64,000 nucleotides of DNA. Source: Pohlia nutans (taxonomy: Eukaryota; Streptophyta; Bryopsida; Bryales; Mniaceae). Of the stretch, positions 12,000 through 24,050 are shown piece by piece. The stretch's first letter is position 1; every line of letters begins with the position of its first letter. The translations under genes were made by a program, and so were the position numbers. The stretch lies in NCBI GenBank assembly GCA_022496805.1, contig CM040094.1, positions 7,153,501 to 7,217,500 on the forward strand, in the 5' to 3' direction. The notes under the pieces were generated by a model. It searched no databases and had not been told where the DNA came from. It saw only the letters and a program-made list of their open reading frames with translations.

Positions 12000-12586
12000 C
12001 TTCTAAACAACCAAAATCTGGTCCTTTTAATTTTTTGAGCATTCACAGATTTTTGTCCATGTGGTTATTTTCATCTTTTTACTATCGGGATGATTTTTTA
12101 TGCATTTGTATCGAACTACAAAAATAAAGCTTATCAAGTCTACTTTCACCATCATTTTGAATTTCTGATAAATATGTAAAATTGAATGGTTTGAAGCAGT
12201 TTCAAGTTGAGGGGGTATTGCCACGGCTCATTCTTGATTTTCCGTGGATTTGGTTTTTTTCATTCTAATTTTTTATTTACAAATTTTTTTTGAGCACGGC
12301 AAGAAGATCAAGATATATAATTGTAACATTCAAGTATTGTAAAAAAATTCAATTTTTTGAGCTATTTTTCATTTAATATGAATTTCTTTGATTGTGAAGC
12401 TTCAAAAAATAATAGTAATTTCAAAACATTACCAGTAATTCCAAACTTTTTATAGCATGTAGATAGTATAAAACACTATTCTAGAAAATTATAAAATTTA
12501 TAATACATATAGTTATGTTATATTTGAGAAATAGACCGACTAAAATGATATCTATATCTTGTGGTTATAGGTCAGTTCTTTAGGGG
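12000..12586 (+). mobile_element. TTAA MITE, family G, nested
   Basis: 587 bp between TTAA 11,996-11,999 and 12,587-12,590, ends CTTCTAAAC / CTTTAGGGG. It is inserted in a family A element. No other copy seen in this window. Confidence 0.75.
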
Positions 12587-12590
12587 TTAA

Positions 12591-13125
12591 CTCCAAAGTG
12601 TCTGAATGACAGTATTATAGTTTCTGCCCTTTTTTAAGGCTCCCCAAGATGAAGAAAATATATAATAAAAAAAAATTAATAATTAAAACATGAAATCAAG
12701 TTCACTTTACTACCCAATTTGAAGCATATCAATCTGAGTTAAACTCCACCGAGGAGAAATTTTCAAAAACATCGACCTCAATATTGTCCTAGTGCTATAA
12801 AATTTACTATTTGGGGAAAGTAATGATGTTCTGTCATTTGAAAATTTTGGCTTTTTTAATTTTTAGGATAGAATGACTAGTTTTAACTAATCATACTAAA
12901 TTTCAAATTCTAAAAATAAAATCTTTAATTTTGGTGAATATTAAATGGTAAATGCTTCTAAATGCATTCAATGAGTATCTAAAACATTTTTTTTGAAATT
13001 TTCACTGTACTGAAACATCATGCTTCTCATTTTTTCTTTTGAACCAAACTTCATCAAAGTTGTAGGAGTAACGTTTTAGAACACATCTAGGTTTTTCCCT
13101 CTCCTTTTTTTTTTCATTTAGGGGG
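12591..13125 (+). mobile_element. TTAA MITE, family F, nested and abutting
   Basis: 535 bp between TTAA 12,587-12,590 (shared with the previous element) and 13,126-13,129, right end CATTTAGGGGG. The interior matches the element in CRTISO intron 2 (37,822-38,360), including the GAGTTAAACTCCACC phrase. Confidence 0.82.
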
Positions 13126-13252
13126 TTAAATGACAAATCCAATCGATCATATTCCAAAACACATAATTCAAATGAGACCAAATTTTATATCACTGGAATA
13201 AGTGAAAATCATTGTGTGTATTGGTCAATATATAAATAGATGTGAACTTATG
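13126..13252 (+). mobile_element. Right part of the split family A MITE
   Basis: Resumes TTAAAATGACAAATCC and continues through the family A phrases for about 120 bp before breaking into a family C fragment (13,253-13,392), which is itself cut at the start of the GC-richer island. Confidence 0.75.
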
Positions 13253-13392
13253 GCCTAAGTGCCGACAACCCTTTTCAGATTTGGAGAATTACAAAGACGC
13301 ATTATAAAATGCAACTAAGAGGCATATTTTGAACTTGGCGTATGAATAAAAGTTGTATACCATGGATTTTAGAATCTATCCATACAATTAGG

Positions 13393-15480
13393 GCCTTTTT
13401 ACACTGGAGACAAGAAGTCGTGAAGGGAGAAATTTCAGCCAACGGGAGGCCTAGAAACCGAGAAGACCAAAAAATGCCACTTTGCACCCGAAATTTTCAA
13501 TTCAAGGGGCGGAAGGAGGAGAAAATGACATGGACAACACTTTTGTCCTTCGTGGCAACAAAAGTGCACATTTTTCAAGGCCTTCAGATTTTGCGTCAAA
13601 TCCACTTCAAGAGGTGGGTCTAACACAAAATCTAGGAGGCAGTTTGTTGTAGCACGTGATACCGGATATTCCCCTAGAGCGCACTTTTTCGTATTAAGAG
13701 CGCTTGTAGAGATGATTTCCGGGTTATCGTTCCGCAGGGATTCTGTGAAGTGGAAAGCTTCCGGAGATGGTCCCGGACTGGTGATCTCACTCTCTCTATC
13801 ACCAGCTGAATTCCTCTTTCCTACCAAACCGGGTCTCCTCCCACTGACTGACCCGGTTACAACTAGATCCGGTTTTCGTCCGAGTTGGGAATTTATCCAA
13901 CCGTACTCTGTCCGGTCTATCAAAACAACTCAAACCGGTTTATATTTAACCTCTGTTTTCTTTCAGAGGGTTCTCCATTCACATTAGTGGTGCTGGATTG
14001 AAAGACACACCCTTCCTGCTGATTTAAGTGATGGGAAATTCACTACCTTACGGTTATCCTCACAAAACTCCTCGATCCGGGTAATTCCCGTACTGCACTT
14101 CAGCTGCAGATTCATCCCAAACCCACAGCCGGTCACTTAAGCGCAACCCGGGTTTCCCCCTTTTACAAATTACTACAACGACTTGATAACCGGGATGGAC
14201 ATTTAACCGGGGTATCCGGAATTGGTTCAACTCCTAACAGTTCATTTTACTCTGATCATTCCGACTCTCCTTATCACATGGCCTACCCAGGTGCTAGCAC
14301 CTCAACCGGACTACCCGTCCAGGAGTTCTGAAAGAACCGGAGTACCCCCTCCTATTCACTCAGCTAGTTTCCCGGATTATACCCTGCAACCGAGCACAGA
14401 ACAACCCACCTTCAAACAATCTATGAGTTTGCCCAATACCCAGACTCCTAACTGGATCTACAACAGAACCCGATTACTCTAGCTATTCCGCTCCTTCCTG
14501 TCACATGATCTGTCCGGGTGCTGGCACCTCAACCAGACTACCCGTTTAGGAGTTCTGAAAGGATTGGAGTACCCCCTCCCATCCACTCAGCCGCTACCTC
14601 GGATCACACCTTACAACCGGGCGTGGAATAACTAGATCTACAACAGAATCCGATCAACTCTTCCGGTTACCAAGGGACTTAATTGGACCACCATCTCAAT
14701 CAATAACCACACACACACACACACACAGCCGCTCCGGTCGTAGAAGGGTATGCTTGTGATCATTTACAAAGAGAAAATGGTACACAAAAGAAGACCCCAG
14801 GAATGAAGAACATCCCTGGATAAAAAGAAAACACAAAGCCGACCAGATCCGGGAAACCCGCAGATCCGGAAAAACCGGGGGACTACCCCACGATTTAGTT
14901 CTCTTCCTACGCTGCAACTAACATTAGAATCCTAAGAAAACAACTCCCAATCAGAGCCCTACCCTACCGCTCAAAAAGTCCCGTTCCAAACAGCCGGATC
15001 CACGAAGACCGGGCCACTGATTCCGGGCCTCCGATGACTCCTGGGCAGCCACTGGTCCTCCGGCGGCTACTCTTCCTCCTCTTCCGGACTTCCAGAATCT
15101 GCACAATACGGTCGCTCAACGCTCTCTTCTTCCGGTCCCACACTATAAATTCTACGGCTATCCGGAAGCTCGAAATTCTGCTGGCGCGGACAACTGGAGC
15201 TGTAGAGAGTGAATGAACAGTGGGTCGCCCAATTTAGAGCGGCCCACTTCAATGCTCGGACCGTGGCCGGGTCCATCGGAGACCCGTCCTCACTTATCCG
15301 GTCTCCCATCCGGTTTCCCACCGGAATCTGCTGTCGGTCTAGTCCTGTAGTAATCCCTCTAGGCTGCGCACGGATGCTACTCTCTCTCCAAATAAATAAC
15401 TGGGCCGTTAAGGCCATCACTTCTCTTATTTATGGCGAAAAGACTACTCCTAGCTGCCCTAGAAACCCTAACTAGCCGCT
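13393..15480. other. GC-richer island of unknown nature, with internal tandem repeat
   Basis: Composition changes sharply from AT-rich MITE sequence to CCGG-rich sequence, then back near 15,480. ORFs on both strands (for example 13,435-13,923 minus and 15,067-15,420 minus) resemble no family I know and overlap each other. A unit of about 226 bp is repeated: 14,277-14,400 matches 14,503-14,627. A (CA)n run sits at 14,709-14,727. On the minus strand a CATAAATAAG box near 15,427 and a TAGGGTTTCTAGGGC motif near 15,470 look promoter-like. It breaks a family C element, so it is probably an inserted element (LTR-like or another type), but I found no matching ends. Confidence 0.4.
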
Positions 15481-15706
15481 TTTGGGAAAACGAGGTTTGA
15501 CACAGTTTGGCCAAAATTCTCAGAATCAATCATTTTTTGTTTTTTAAGAAATATGTAAGAACTTTATTTTTTAAAATGAGCACTTTATTTTGTGGCCCTT
15601 TATCACTTTACTATTTTTGGAAGGGGTACTCATATCAGGCCATCACCCGGTAGAGGAAAATTTGCATGAGTAGGGTCTCATTTGACAACCTAGAGTGGTG
15701 GATTGT

Positions 15707-15893
15707 TAGGGAAGATATGGGGCCTCAACAAGGCCCCCACTATTGATCGCAGGACGAAGGTTGGCAGATTGCAATTTTATTTATTTATAATTGTTTTTAA
15801 TTTTTAATTTTTGGTTTGTTGTTGTTGTTGGATCATTGCTGATTTCAATTCCTCAAAGCACAGGGGTCTTGTTGAGGCCCCATATCTTCCCTA
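15707..15893. mobile_element. TIR MITE with 30-bp arms
   Basis: 187 bp with near-perfect inverted arms starting TAGGGAAGATATGGGGCCTC on the left and mirrored on the right. The loop is T-rich with a GTT microsatellite. No other copy seen here. Confidence 0.75.
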
Positions 15894-16345
15894 GTGTAAC
15901 ATGGTTTTGAGTGTCTTTAGTTCCTACTTTTATGGGCGAAGTTTCTTATTAAAAAGCAGGTGTTTCAGGGAGTTTAGGGACCAAGTTCTACATTTCAAGT
16001 GAGATCTTGATATAGAAAAAACGATGGTGGAGAAGTTGTCATGAAGTATAGAGAGTTCTCAAACCCTAAACTTCATGATAACTCCCTAACCAATCAAATT
16101 TGTTCATATTTTACCTTAACCAATCAAAGCGTCGCTAACTGCAAGTTCATGGAAGTGTGCACCATTTCATGGTAGGATATGAGGCAAACATTAATACCAC
16201 TTTTCCCTTTCTCTTGCCTATTTCCATAGGCAACTTCTCAAATCCATGGTAGTTGGATTTTACTACTGTTTGTTTTGATATGTGCTCCCCGGGGTGTGGA
16301 GTGGTACCTGTTTTTGTTTAGCATTGGGCTTGCCCTTCTTATTAA

Positions 16346-16609
16346 CCCCTAAAGGACCAAGGATTCATAGTTTTAAAATGACAAATTCAATCAATTATAT
16401 TGTAAAAATATATAATTCAAAAGAGAGCAAAATTATATCATCAAAATTTGTGAAGAACGTTCCATGTGATGGTCAAAAAAAAAAAAAAAAAAAAGTCTAC
16501 ATATGACCTATTCAAAATTTCTAAAAAAAACATGAGGTTTGATTCCGGCTCCTTGGACCAAAATTGTTTTAAAAAAGAGAGAACATGAGGCTTCCTTGGT
16601 ACTTAGGGG
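16346..16609 (+). mobile_element. TTAA MITE, family A
   Basis: 264 bp flanked by TTAA (16,342-16,345, 16,610-16,613), left end CCCCTAAAGGACCAAGGATT. A poly-A expansion makes it longer than the usual 233 bp. Confidence 0.88.
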
Positions 16610-16613
16610 TTAA

Positions 16614-18062
16614 AAATTAAAATTTAGAATCAAAATAATACTAATAATAATGTCTTTCACTTGAATTTTGACATTGTAAACATCTTGTGTTTTGGGTAAA
16701 GTACAGTATTACCGGTGATTGCGAGGTTTCTCTCTTCTTTGTTGCAATAAAACATAATACAATTGATTAATTATATCATGCAGCAGCTCATGAAATACTA
16801 CATACGAAGGTTATTGAAACATTATTGTAATTAGAACATTTTTTTTGAGTGTTGCATGGTACAGTTCACCAAAAAATTAAGCGCAATGTAAAACTTTGTA
16901 ATACATTAAATTATTTAGAAATTCATAAATAAAAATTAGTGGTAAAAAACTTGAACTACTTTAACTAAAGTGATGTCCTTTACCAATGCCAAAAATAGAG
17001 GTTAAATTAACATACTTGTAATCAAAATCTAAATTAATGCTTATGTAAAAATTTAATGCCTTGTCGCAGTACAAAAGGGCACTCAAAAATTCTAAAAAAG
17101 AAAGAGAAAAGAGAAATGTGAATGGAATTTTGAGCTATAAAATTTTCCAATGTTCAAATATGGGAAAACAAAAAATATTTCAATTTTTGAGTTTTTTTTT
17201 TTGAAATTTTGGAATTTTGAAATTTAATTTTTTTTAAATGTGATATTTTTGTTTTTTTTGAATTGATTTTCTACTTAATTTTTTTATGCATTTATTTTTT
17301 GAATGTGCTTGAGAATGGAAATTTATAGATGTTCTTATTTTCTAAAATTCAAATATAGATAAATTGTGGACTATATTTACATTCAAAGTTTGATCATAAA
17401 TTGGTAAAGTTGTTATTAGAATGGGAGTTTCAATACTCAAAATTTTCAAAATAAAATCATTTTGACAAACTAAAAGCCTATTCTATGGTTAATATTTACC
17501 TAATTTAAAAAGCTGGTTCACTTCAATTTTCATTGTGTCATTGCTACATATTTTTACAAATTGGTTTAAAAGTTAGTTTTTTAAACATAATGTATAATGT
17601 ATACAAATGTGCACCATAAGGCATGATATTTGACAATCCAAAATTCCCTCAATGTGGTGGACTGTACCATACAAACACTCTTTATATCATTGTTTAGGCA
17701 TAGTTTCAATACCAAAAGCAATATTGAAAATATACACAATTGACACCATATGTCAATATTGATTTATGATTTTAATATTGATTTCATTGCATGTGTGTAA
17801 GAGACTGTGGAGATGGATTATATGAGAGTTTCAAAGGTTAGTTAGATGCTCCTACAATCCCTCTTTATGATCTCTCAAACATTCATTCTAGTCATTAAAA
17901 AAATGTTATATTTTAGTTGTTTCAAACTTTCAGTAAACTTTCAAATTTGAGATGTATCAAGATGGCCAGCTCAAACTTGGAAAGTCACAAAAGTAATAAT
18001 TTCCTACATATTTCACATAAATAGTAGGATTTGTGCTTACTTTTTACATGAAAATGCACTAA
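16614..18062. other. Gene-free AT-rich stretch
   Basis: Very AT-rich with frequent homopolymers. No ORF, RNA or clear element recognised. Confidence 0.5.
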
Positions 18063-18623
18063 CCTCCAATTGGCCAACCATGCATATTTTTCGTGATGTA
18101 CAGAAGTAAACCTTTTTTTCTCATCCATTACATACTTTTTGCAGTGTGAAATTTTTACTCAATTTTTGATGTGAAGTTAACTTAATGGATGTGTGATCTC
18201 ATTAGAAAGGGGATGATTTGTGAAAAGTTTATGCCTCATTTCATGTTGCAGTGATTCACCAAAAATTTAGAAGATTTTAGTTTAAATGTGCTCTTGAAAA
18301 AATAAATTCATAAAATTAAGCATCCAAGAAATCTTAAAAAATCACTACACTTGGAGTATTACATTTCAATCGATCACAACAAATTTCATCAAGAGATTTT
18401 CAATATCTTGTTTGTAATCAAATTACAAAATACTTTCAAATTTCAAATTTTATACAAAACGTTGGTGATAGCAATTATGAATCTTTAACCGTGTAGATAG
18501 AATATAAATTCATAAGGTAAAGCTTTTATTTATACATCAAGTTCAAAATATCCCTCTTAGTTGCATTTAATAAAGTGTCTTTGCAAAATTGCTGAATTTA
18601 GAGAGGGTGAGGTTGTTTAGGTG
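18063..18623 (-). mobile_element. TTAA MITE, family C (old)
   Basis: About 561 bp from CTAA (18,059) to TTAA (18,624-18,627), ends eroded (CCTCCAATTGGCC / TTTAGGTG). The interior follows 8887-9457 closely. Confidence 0.7.
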
Positions 18624-19384
18624 TTAAAACAATGCAAATTAGGCAGTAACAAATGTAGTAATTGAAAAGCATCGATTTTTTGTTTTGTTTTTTCAAATCT
18701 AAATTTAGGAAGTCCTTGTAAATGCAATTGTGTGCTCAAAAAGACCACTTCAATCTAGATCTGATTGTTTTTTGGGGGCATAACAATTACTACACATATC
18801 ACAATCATGTGTTTAATTTACATTGTTTCAATAAAATTTTTGTCTAAATAAAGCATAAACCTTTCAATTAATGTAAAACTTGTGAAAACAAGTTTTCTAA
18901 GTTTGAGATGATATTCATTTATATATTATTGGAAACTCTATTTTGTGGTTGATTTTTTATATATTTCTGGAAACTCCACTACACTCGTTATAATATTTAG
19001 TCCAAACCACACTAACTATTTATTCAAGGCTATAACTTTTTACGCAAGGAAATTTTTTTAACTAAGATTGAAGATTTTGGTACTACTCATGTAGAAGTAG
19101 ATCTATAAACATATTTGATAAAATATTCATTCTACGCAAGAAAAACCAATCATTATCAAACAATATAATGGGTGTAATGACACCCAAGCTACTTAAGATG
19201 AAGGCCAAGGTCAATAAAAGATATTTCTAAACACAAATGAGATTTTTTTTGGAAATCTTTTATATGATATGAAAGAGAATCTTGAAAACAATGCATAAGT
19301 TTCTTTTTTAAAATTTAAAATTTATTTATTTTATTAACCCTCCACCTCTAGTAGACAACATTGGTATGGACTAAATTGTATTAA

Positions 19385-19600
19385 CCCTTAAGAGGCTCAT
19401 GGGGTCCCTCTCTACAACATGTAGTTAGTCTTATAATTGCCCAATTATGGTTTACTATACGAATTATGATATATCGTTTGATGCATATTGTCAGAATCAC
19501 TTTTTCACTCAAAAGTGTTTGGTCATTGTTATTTTGATCAAATCCCATCAAATACGGAATATACTGTACGACCACAAAGGGCTTTCGGGCCGTTCAAGGG
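19385..19600 (+). mobile_element. TTAA MITE, family E
   Basis: 216 bp from TTAA (19,381-19,384) to CTAA (19,601-19,604). Matches 6941-7164, including the GGGTCCCTCTCTACAAC phrase and GGGCCGTTCAAGGG end. Confidence 0.8.
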
Positions 19601-20169
19601 CTAATCCAACAATCCAATACTGAACTAATGGAGGACACCAATCTAAAAGATCCACAACAAAGCCCAGTATAACAAAGTATCTGTACTACTGTAGGTAATA
19701 TTTTGTACCCACTCACCATGGAAGTTCAATTTCTTGTGGGAATCAATGTAGTACACTTTTGTTATCATTACACAACAACTCCCCACTACTAGCACTAACT
19801 TAGTAAAGTAGTAAACCAAGTATATTAACTTTGACTCATAAAATGCTTTTTCTTTGGTTCATCTGTGGCGCCAAAATCACATGAAAGAGGGCTGCTGGCA
19901 ACATTTTAAGTGGTTCAACTAACTAACACTACATGATCATAGTTACAACGCTACCTACCCAGTAATTATGGAATAAAACCATGCTTAACATTTGGAATTT
20001 TGGATACCGCAACTGCCTAAGAGCAAGCCCAAGCAGTTGGTCATTGTGCACCAAGTCCACATCCAAGATGGTGTGAGAGAATTGAGAACTTCCTCAGCAA
20101 CAACCACCAAGCGTGCTTAGAATAGAGTGCATCAATCAATTTTAAACTACTGCTTTTGTCACTACTTGG

Positions 20170-20340
20170 GACAATCATAATGGCGGAGAATAAATTTATT
20201 AAACTTAACTTCATAAAGTGAGAGCATTGTCTTGTCAGAGAGTGGGACAAATTGCTTGATGTGAGAATCACCACTCGCCATATGGACAACATTTGGTGGG
20301 CAAATATCAAACTCCACACCATAAGAGGTACTTTATCATC
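20170..20340 (-). pseudogene. Possible decayed exon of unknown type
   Basis: On the minus strand, a frame different from the longest ORF gives about 55 codons with protein-like composition (including ICPPNVVHMASGDSHIKQF), then stops at a TAG/TGA pair. No start codon or splice context is clear, and I do not recognise the family. It may be chance. Confidence 0.2.
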
Positions 20341-20463
20341 CATAAATAGCGTTGGTGAGTGGAAAATGGGTGCTGATGGGCCTGCTCTAACTCTCCATGC
20401 ATGAAGTTATTTACCCAAAGAATCAATGCCAGGATGATTTATCAAAGTCTAGAGGTTTTCAGG

Positions 20464-20653
20464 ACACCGAAATCACCATATAATGTGGGTGAGCAAATGG
20501 CGTGGGTACATTCGTTCATTTGGACATATTCTCATCCATTTAAACAAAATCTCATTCAATTTGAATGAATTTTATCATGATACTTTGAAAAAATAATTAT
20601 TAGTAAAACCTCTTGTAAATATCGTGGGCCACTATATATGGTGATTTTGGTGT
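20464..20653. mobile_element. TIR MITE, CACCGAAATCACCA family
   Basis: 190 bp with ACACCGAAATCACCA / TGGTGATTTTGGTGT ends, matching the element at 5159-5352. Confidence 0.72.
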
Positions 20654-20689
20654 ACTCACATTTACATCATGTCACCAACATAGACTCAA

Positions 20690-21360
20690 GATGCTGAAGA
20701 TGACTGCTTGGATTCATCATATTGAAAATCATAACTTAAATCGGCCCATATTTTATATCACGAGAATCACTGGTCAAACAAGAAATAAAATCGGATACAA
20801 GAATGTCTCTAACTTTCTTTTTCTTTTTTTCTTTTTTTTCTTCTTTTGTTTTGTTTTGTTTGTCTGTTTGTTTTTTGTTTTTTTTGTTTTTTTTATTTAA
20901 CTGCAAAAGGGAATGTCTCTAACTTATACAACCCACTCAAAAGCTCTAAAAGCAAACAATTTGGTCTTATTGAATTAACCAGTACTCACATGAAATATGC
21001 ATACAAAACACCCATTAACATTTGGGCTCAATCTATGCACAGAATACTCGGGAGATTCCACACAACATCAGACACTTTTCATTGAGCCCGAAACTCATTA
21101 ACATGATTTGCGTAGTTCAATTTTAGGTTAATTTTTACTTATAAAAAATGCAACATGTTAAAACACTGCAATTCAGTACTGAAGCATTGACTGCAATGAG
21201 TCCCCAAAGCAAGCTGGACCGAGTGTCTCTTCTTTCTTCTTTTTTTTCTTTCTTTTTCTCTTTTTTTTCTTTTTTTCCTTTTTAAATTTATTTTTGTACT
21301 TTCTTTTTCTTTTCTTTTCTTTTCTTAATTTCATTTCATTTCATTTTTTGTTTGTTTTTT
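20690..21360 (-). repeat. Outer, diverged part of the left inverted-repeat arm
   Basis: Pairs, inverted, with 28,176-28,860 at roughly 90 percent identity where readable, with different lengths of T-rich tract. Its outermost 100 bp is a piece of a family A MITE lacking the TTAA terminus. The T-tract (about 21,230-21,370) marks where arm identity changes. Confidence 0.7.
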
Positions 21361-21827
21361 CTTCTTTTCTTTTTTCTGTTTTGTTTTGACACAAATGAAA
21401 AGACTGTCTCTTCCAATGCAAGCTACACAGACTGTACTTGTACATTGCACGATATTGTATTGAAATAAACTAGTGCCTCATGATTATGTAATGCACTGTT
21501 TATCAGTGATTGAATGGAACCATCGCTCATGCAAAAAAAAACTCCCATAAGATGCAATTGAGTATCCTTCTCAAAGACAACAAACTTCAGTCAAAAGCAG
21601 ATTATGTATTACATCTCTGAATGCTCATTATATTCCAAGTGGATTGATCTCAATCTGCACTAAAAATACAAACTCATGCATCTCTTTTGAACAATTTTAC
21701 TCAATATAAAAGCATCTGTTAATTATTATAATTTATATACAGTTCAATGGATTTGATCAATCCATGATGTTTACATGTCTCTAAAAGTCTATTTAAAATT
21801 CCAAATCTATGATTCACTGGCTGGAAT

Positions 21828-22772
21828 TCATGACATCTTGTCTTCAGACAAATTTTCAAAGTCTAGAATCTCCTCTCCATTCCAAGTGTCTATGTTAAAG
21901 TTTTGGAGGGTTTCATCAAACACTTCATCAAGGTTGTCCTCAATGCGCCAACTATTATCAACATTCGACTCCAAATACTCTTCATGATTAAGCCCCGGCA
22001 ACACTTGGCATGGCTCAACAACACTAGGGATCTCTTGACATGATTCGCTCCCAACGCTCCAACTATTTTCAAATTGTTGCTCCTCCATCATACTTACATT
22101 TTGGCCTAAATATACGCCATTTTCGTCACATGAACTTGAAGCCTCAAGTAATAAGTTTGTCATGGGACGTGAATCATCTTCATTTGCGTTGATCATGCAA
22201 CCGTCGTGTGTAGGAATAGAGGCCGGCCATGAAGTGGAAATAGTGCAAGATTCACTACTTTGAAGCTCTTCTTGATTGATGATTTCTTGTTCTAGGTTCA
22301 TTACAAACTCATCATCCTCACAAGTGTTTGTGATGTTGACACAATTTTCTTTTTCTTTTTTTCTTTGTTTGGCTCTCGTGTGTGATAAACACCTTTCATG
22401 GCCTTCGCCCACCAAGTGCATTTGAAATTGAAGGTCACAACTTAGGCATTTGAAGCGGGGTTGCAATAATGAACGATTGTTGTAGTACTTGAAGGCCGCA
22501 TTGTTCGCCAATCCACAATGAGGACATTGTTTGTCTAGACCTTGCAATTCATCTGGATCTTGATTTCTCTTCTTCAGGTAGATTTTGCCTCTAGATCGCT
22601 TGGGAGCGCCCCCAGTGAATAGCTTGTAGCAACTGGGACATTGGTAACGTGGTTGACTGGTTTTCTTATTATCATAATACTTGAATTTAAAAGAACTGGA
22701 CTGAAAGCCACAAAAATAGCACTGTTCCACAGAGAGGTCGTCGGTACAGGGTGCCATTTTGGGCTCAGTCAT
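21828..22772 (-). CDS. Double Dof-like zinc-finger protein, left copy
   Basis: An intronless gene for a 314-residue protein. Residues 18-48 (C18, C21, C45, C48) and 83-112 (C83, C86, C109, C112) each form a CxxC-x22/23-CxxC finger with Dof landmarks: YYDN/YYNN, QPR before the second cysteine pair, and in finger 1 an FTGGAPKRS tail. A basic stretch (133-142) could be a nuclear signal. The rest is acidic and Ser/Asn-rich, like an activation region. Dof proteins bind AAAG sites in promoters and normally carry one finger with x21 spacing, so two fingers with longer spacing are unusual. The first in-frame ATG is at 22,772; the upstream frame has no ATG and is leader. Transcription factor is inferred. 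Confidence 0.8.
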   Translation of the reverse strand: MTEPKMAPCTDDLSVEQCYFCGFQSSSFKFKYYDNKKTSQPRYQCPSCYKLFTGGAPKRSRGKIYLKKRNQDPDELQGLDKQCPHCGLANNAAFKYYNNRSLLQPRFKCLSCDLQFQMHLVGEGHERCLSHTRAKQRKKEKENCVNITNTCEDDEFVMNLEQEIINQEELQSSESCTISTSWPASIPTHDGCMINANEDDSRPMTNLLLEASSSCDENGVYLGQNVSMMEEQQFENSWSVGSESCQEIPSVVEPCQVLPGLNHEEYLESNVDNSWRIEDNLDEVFDETLQNFNIDTWNGEEILDFENLSEDKMS

Positions 22773-23220
22773 AAAAGAGAAAAATGAAAAGTAGGAGAGA
22801 ATCAACTGGACAAAGAAGAAATGGAGAATGGCAGTGAGAAGTGACTGGAAGGGAGAGAGTACAGAGAGGGGAAGTGAGCACAGAGAGTAGAAATCAATGC
22901 TGTGGAAAGATAGAGGCAATCCAGAACAGTGAAGCCGGTGACTTTGTACTGAACTTAGTAACGTACTGGTACTTGGGTTCAATTAGTGACTTAGCGAGAG
23001 AAATCAATGTATATTGAGCTGTAGAGACTGCTGTATCAATATACGTGTACAAGAAATGGGCTGCAAATATGCTCTCATGAAGCACAGAAAGTAAAGTAGA
23101 GGGTATTGAGCAGAGTGAAATTAAATTAAATGAATGGAAAGAAAATGCAAGAAGAGTGAGAGGAAGAGAGAGCACACAAAATGTGAGTCCGAGAATGAGG
23201 AAATAAGGAAAAAATAGGCT

Positions 23221-23229
23221 CTATTTATA
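23221..23229 (-). promoter_or_regulatory. TATA box of the left Dof-like gene
   Basis: TATAAATAG on the minus strand, 449 bp upstream of the start codon. It is followed by a pyrimidine-rich leader with a short upstream ORF (93 codons by an alternative start). The same box is present in the right copy and in copy A. Confidence 0.75.
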
Positions 23230-23433
23230 GCATGTGCCTACTAATGAGATTAATTCTTAAGATCAATGGTGGAAAATTAAAGTTGGAAAATGAATGGTTG
23301 AGAACTAAGAGATCCAATGGTTGAGATTTAATGCCACATAATCAATGGAAAAATCTAGAATGGGGATGAGAAAGAAATGGATGTAAATGTAAAAACAATG
23401 GTTGGAAATCAAGGATGAAAAATCAATGGTTGA

Positions 23434-24050
23434 GAGTTAATGCCACATAATCAATGGTAGAATCTAGATTGGGGATGAAAAAGCAATGGATGAGAATTAA
23501 AAAGCAATGGTTGGTAATCAAGAATGGAAAGGTTGGAAAGCAAGGATGAAAAATATATGGTCGTGAATTACGGATGAAATAATAGAAGATGAGAATGGAG
23601 ATTGGAGAACAAAGAAAAAAATATTAAACCATGGCAATTAATATGTTTTAAATTTTCATTTATGAACTTAAGATTTTTGAGTTTACCATAAAACACACGA
23701 TGATAAAAAGATATTATCCAAACAATCAATAATTGAATACATTTAAATGTATATATTAAAAATAAAAAATAAAAAACAACTTAAAAATAACATGAATTAT
23801 GTATGTATGTATGTATTTTCACCATATATACATACTAAACGTGGCCATTGAGGTGTCAAAATATAATTATAAATCAGAATCCCAAATTTTTTAGGAAATT
23901 GTTTCTTTCAAAAAAAGTATTATTTTCAATGGCAAAAAGGAAAATTGTAGAGAATATTTCCATTATTTTGGATTTTTTTGAAATAATTTGTAGAAGTTGC
24001 CAATTCTGATACTGAAGTTCAATATATATTATTTTTCAAAAAGTGTTCAA
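23434..24050 (-). promoter_or_regulatory. Extended upstream region of the left Dof-like gene
   Basis: Not shared with the right arm, but homologous to about 1030-1735 next to copy A. It contains a further CCACATAATCAATGG unit (23,441-23,500). The left copy therefore keeps the ancestral upstream sequence, and the right copy is truncated at this side. Confidence 0.65.

Larger units (their letters stand above)
21361..23433 (-). repeat. Left core arm of a 2,073-bp inverted repeat
   Basis: Positions in this arm and the right arm (26,103-28,175) sum to 49,536 at every point checked, so there is no indel. All derived frames, including non-coding ones, are identical. The arm holds one complete Dof-like gene with its promoter. 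The inner boundary at 23,433 is abrupt. Confidence 0.9.

Noticed and set aside
13435..15420. ORFs in the GC-rich island as genes
   Set aside because: Frames on both strands overlap, show no recognised domains, and longer frames are expected by chance at higher GC.
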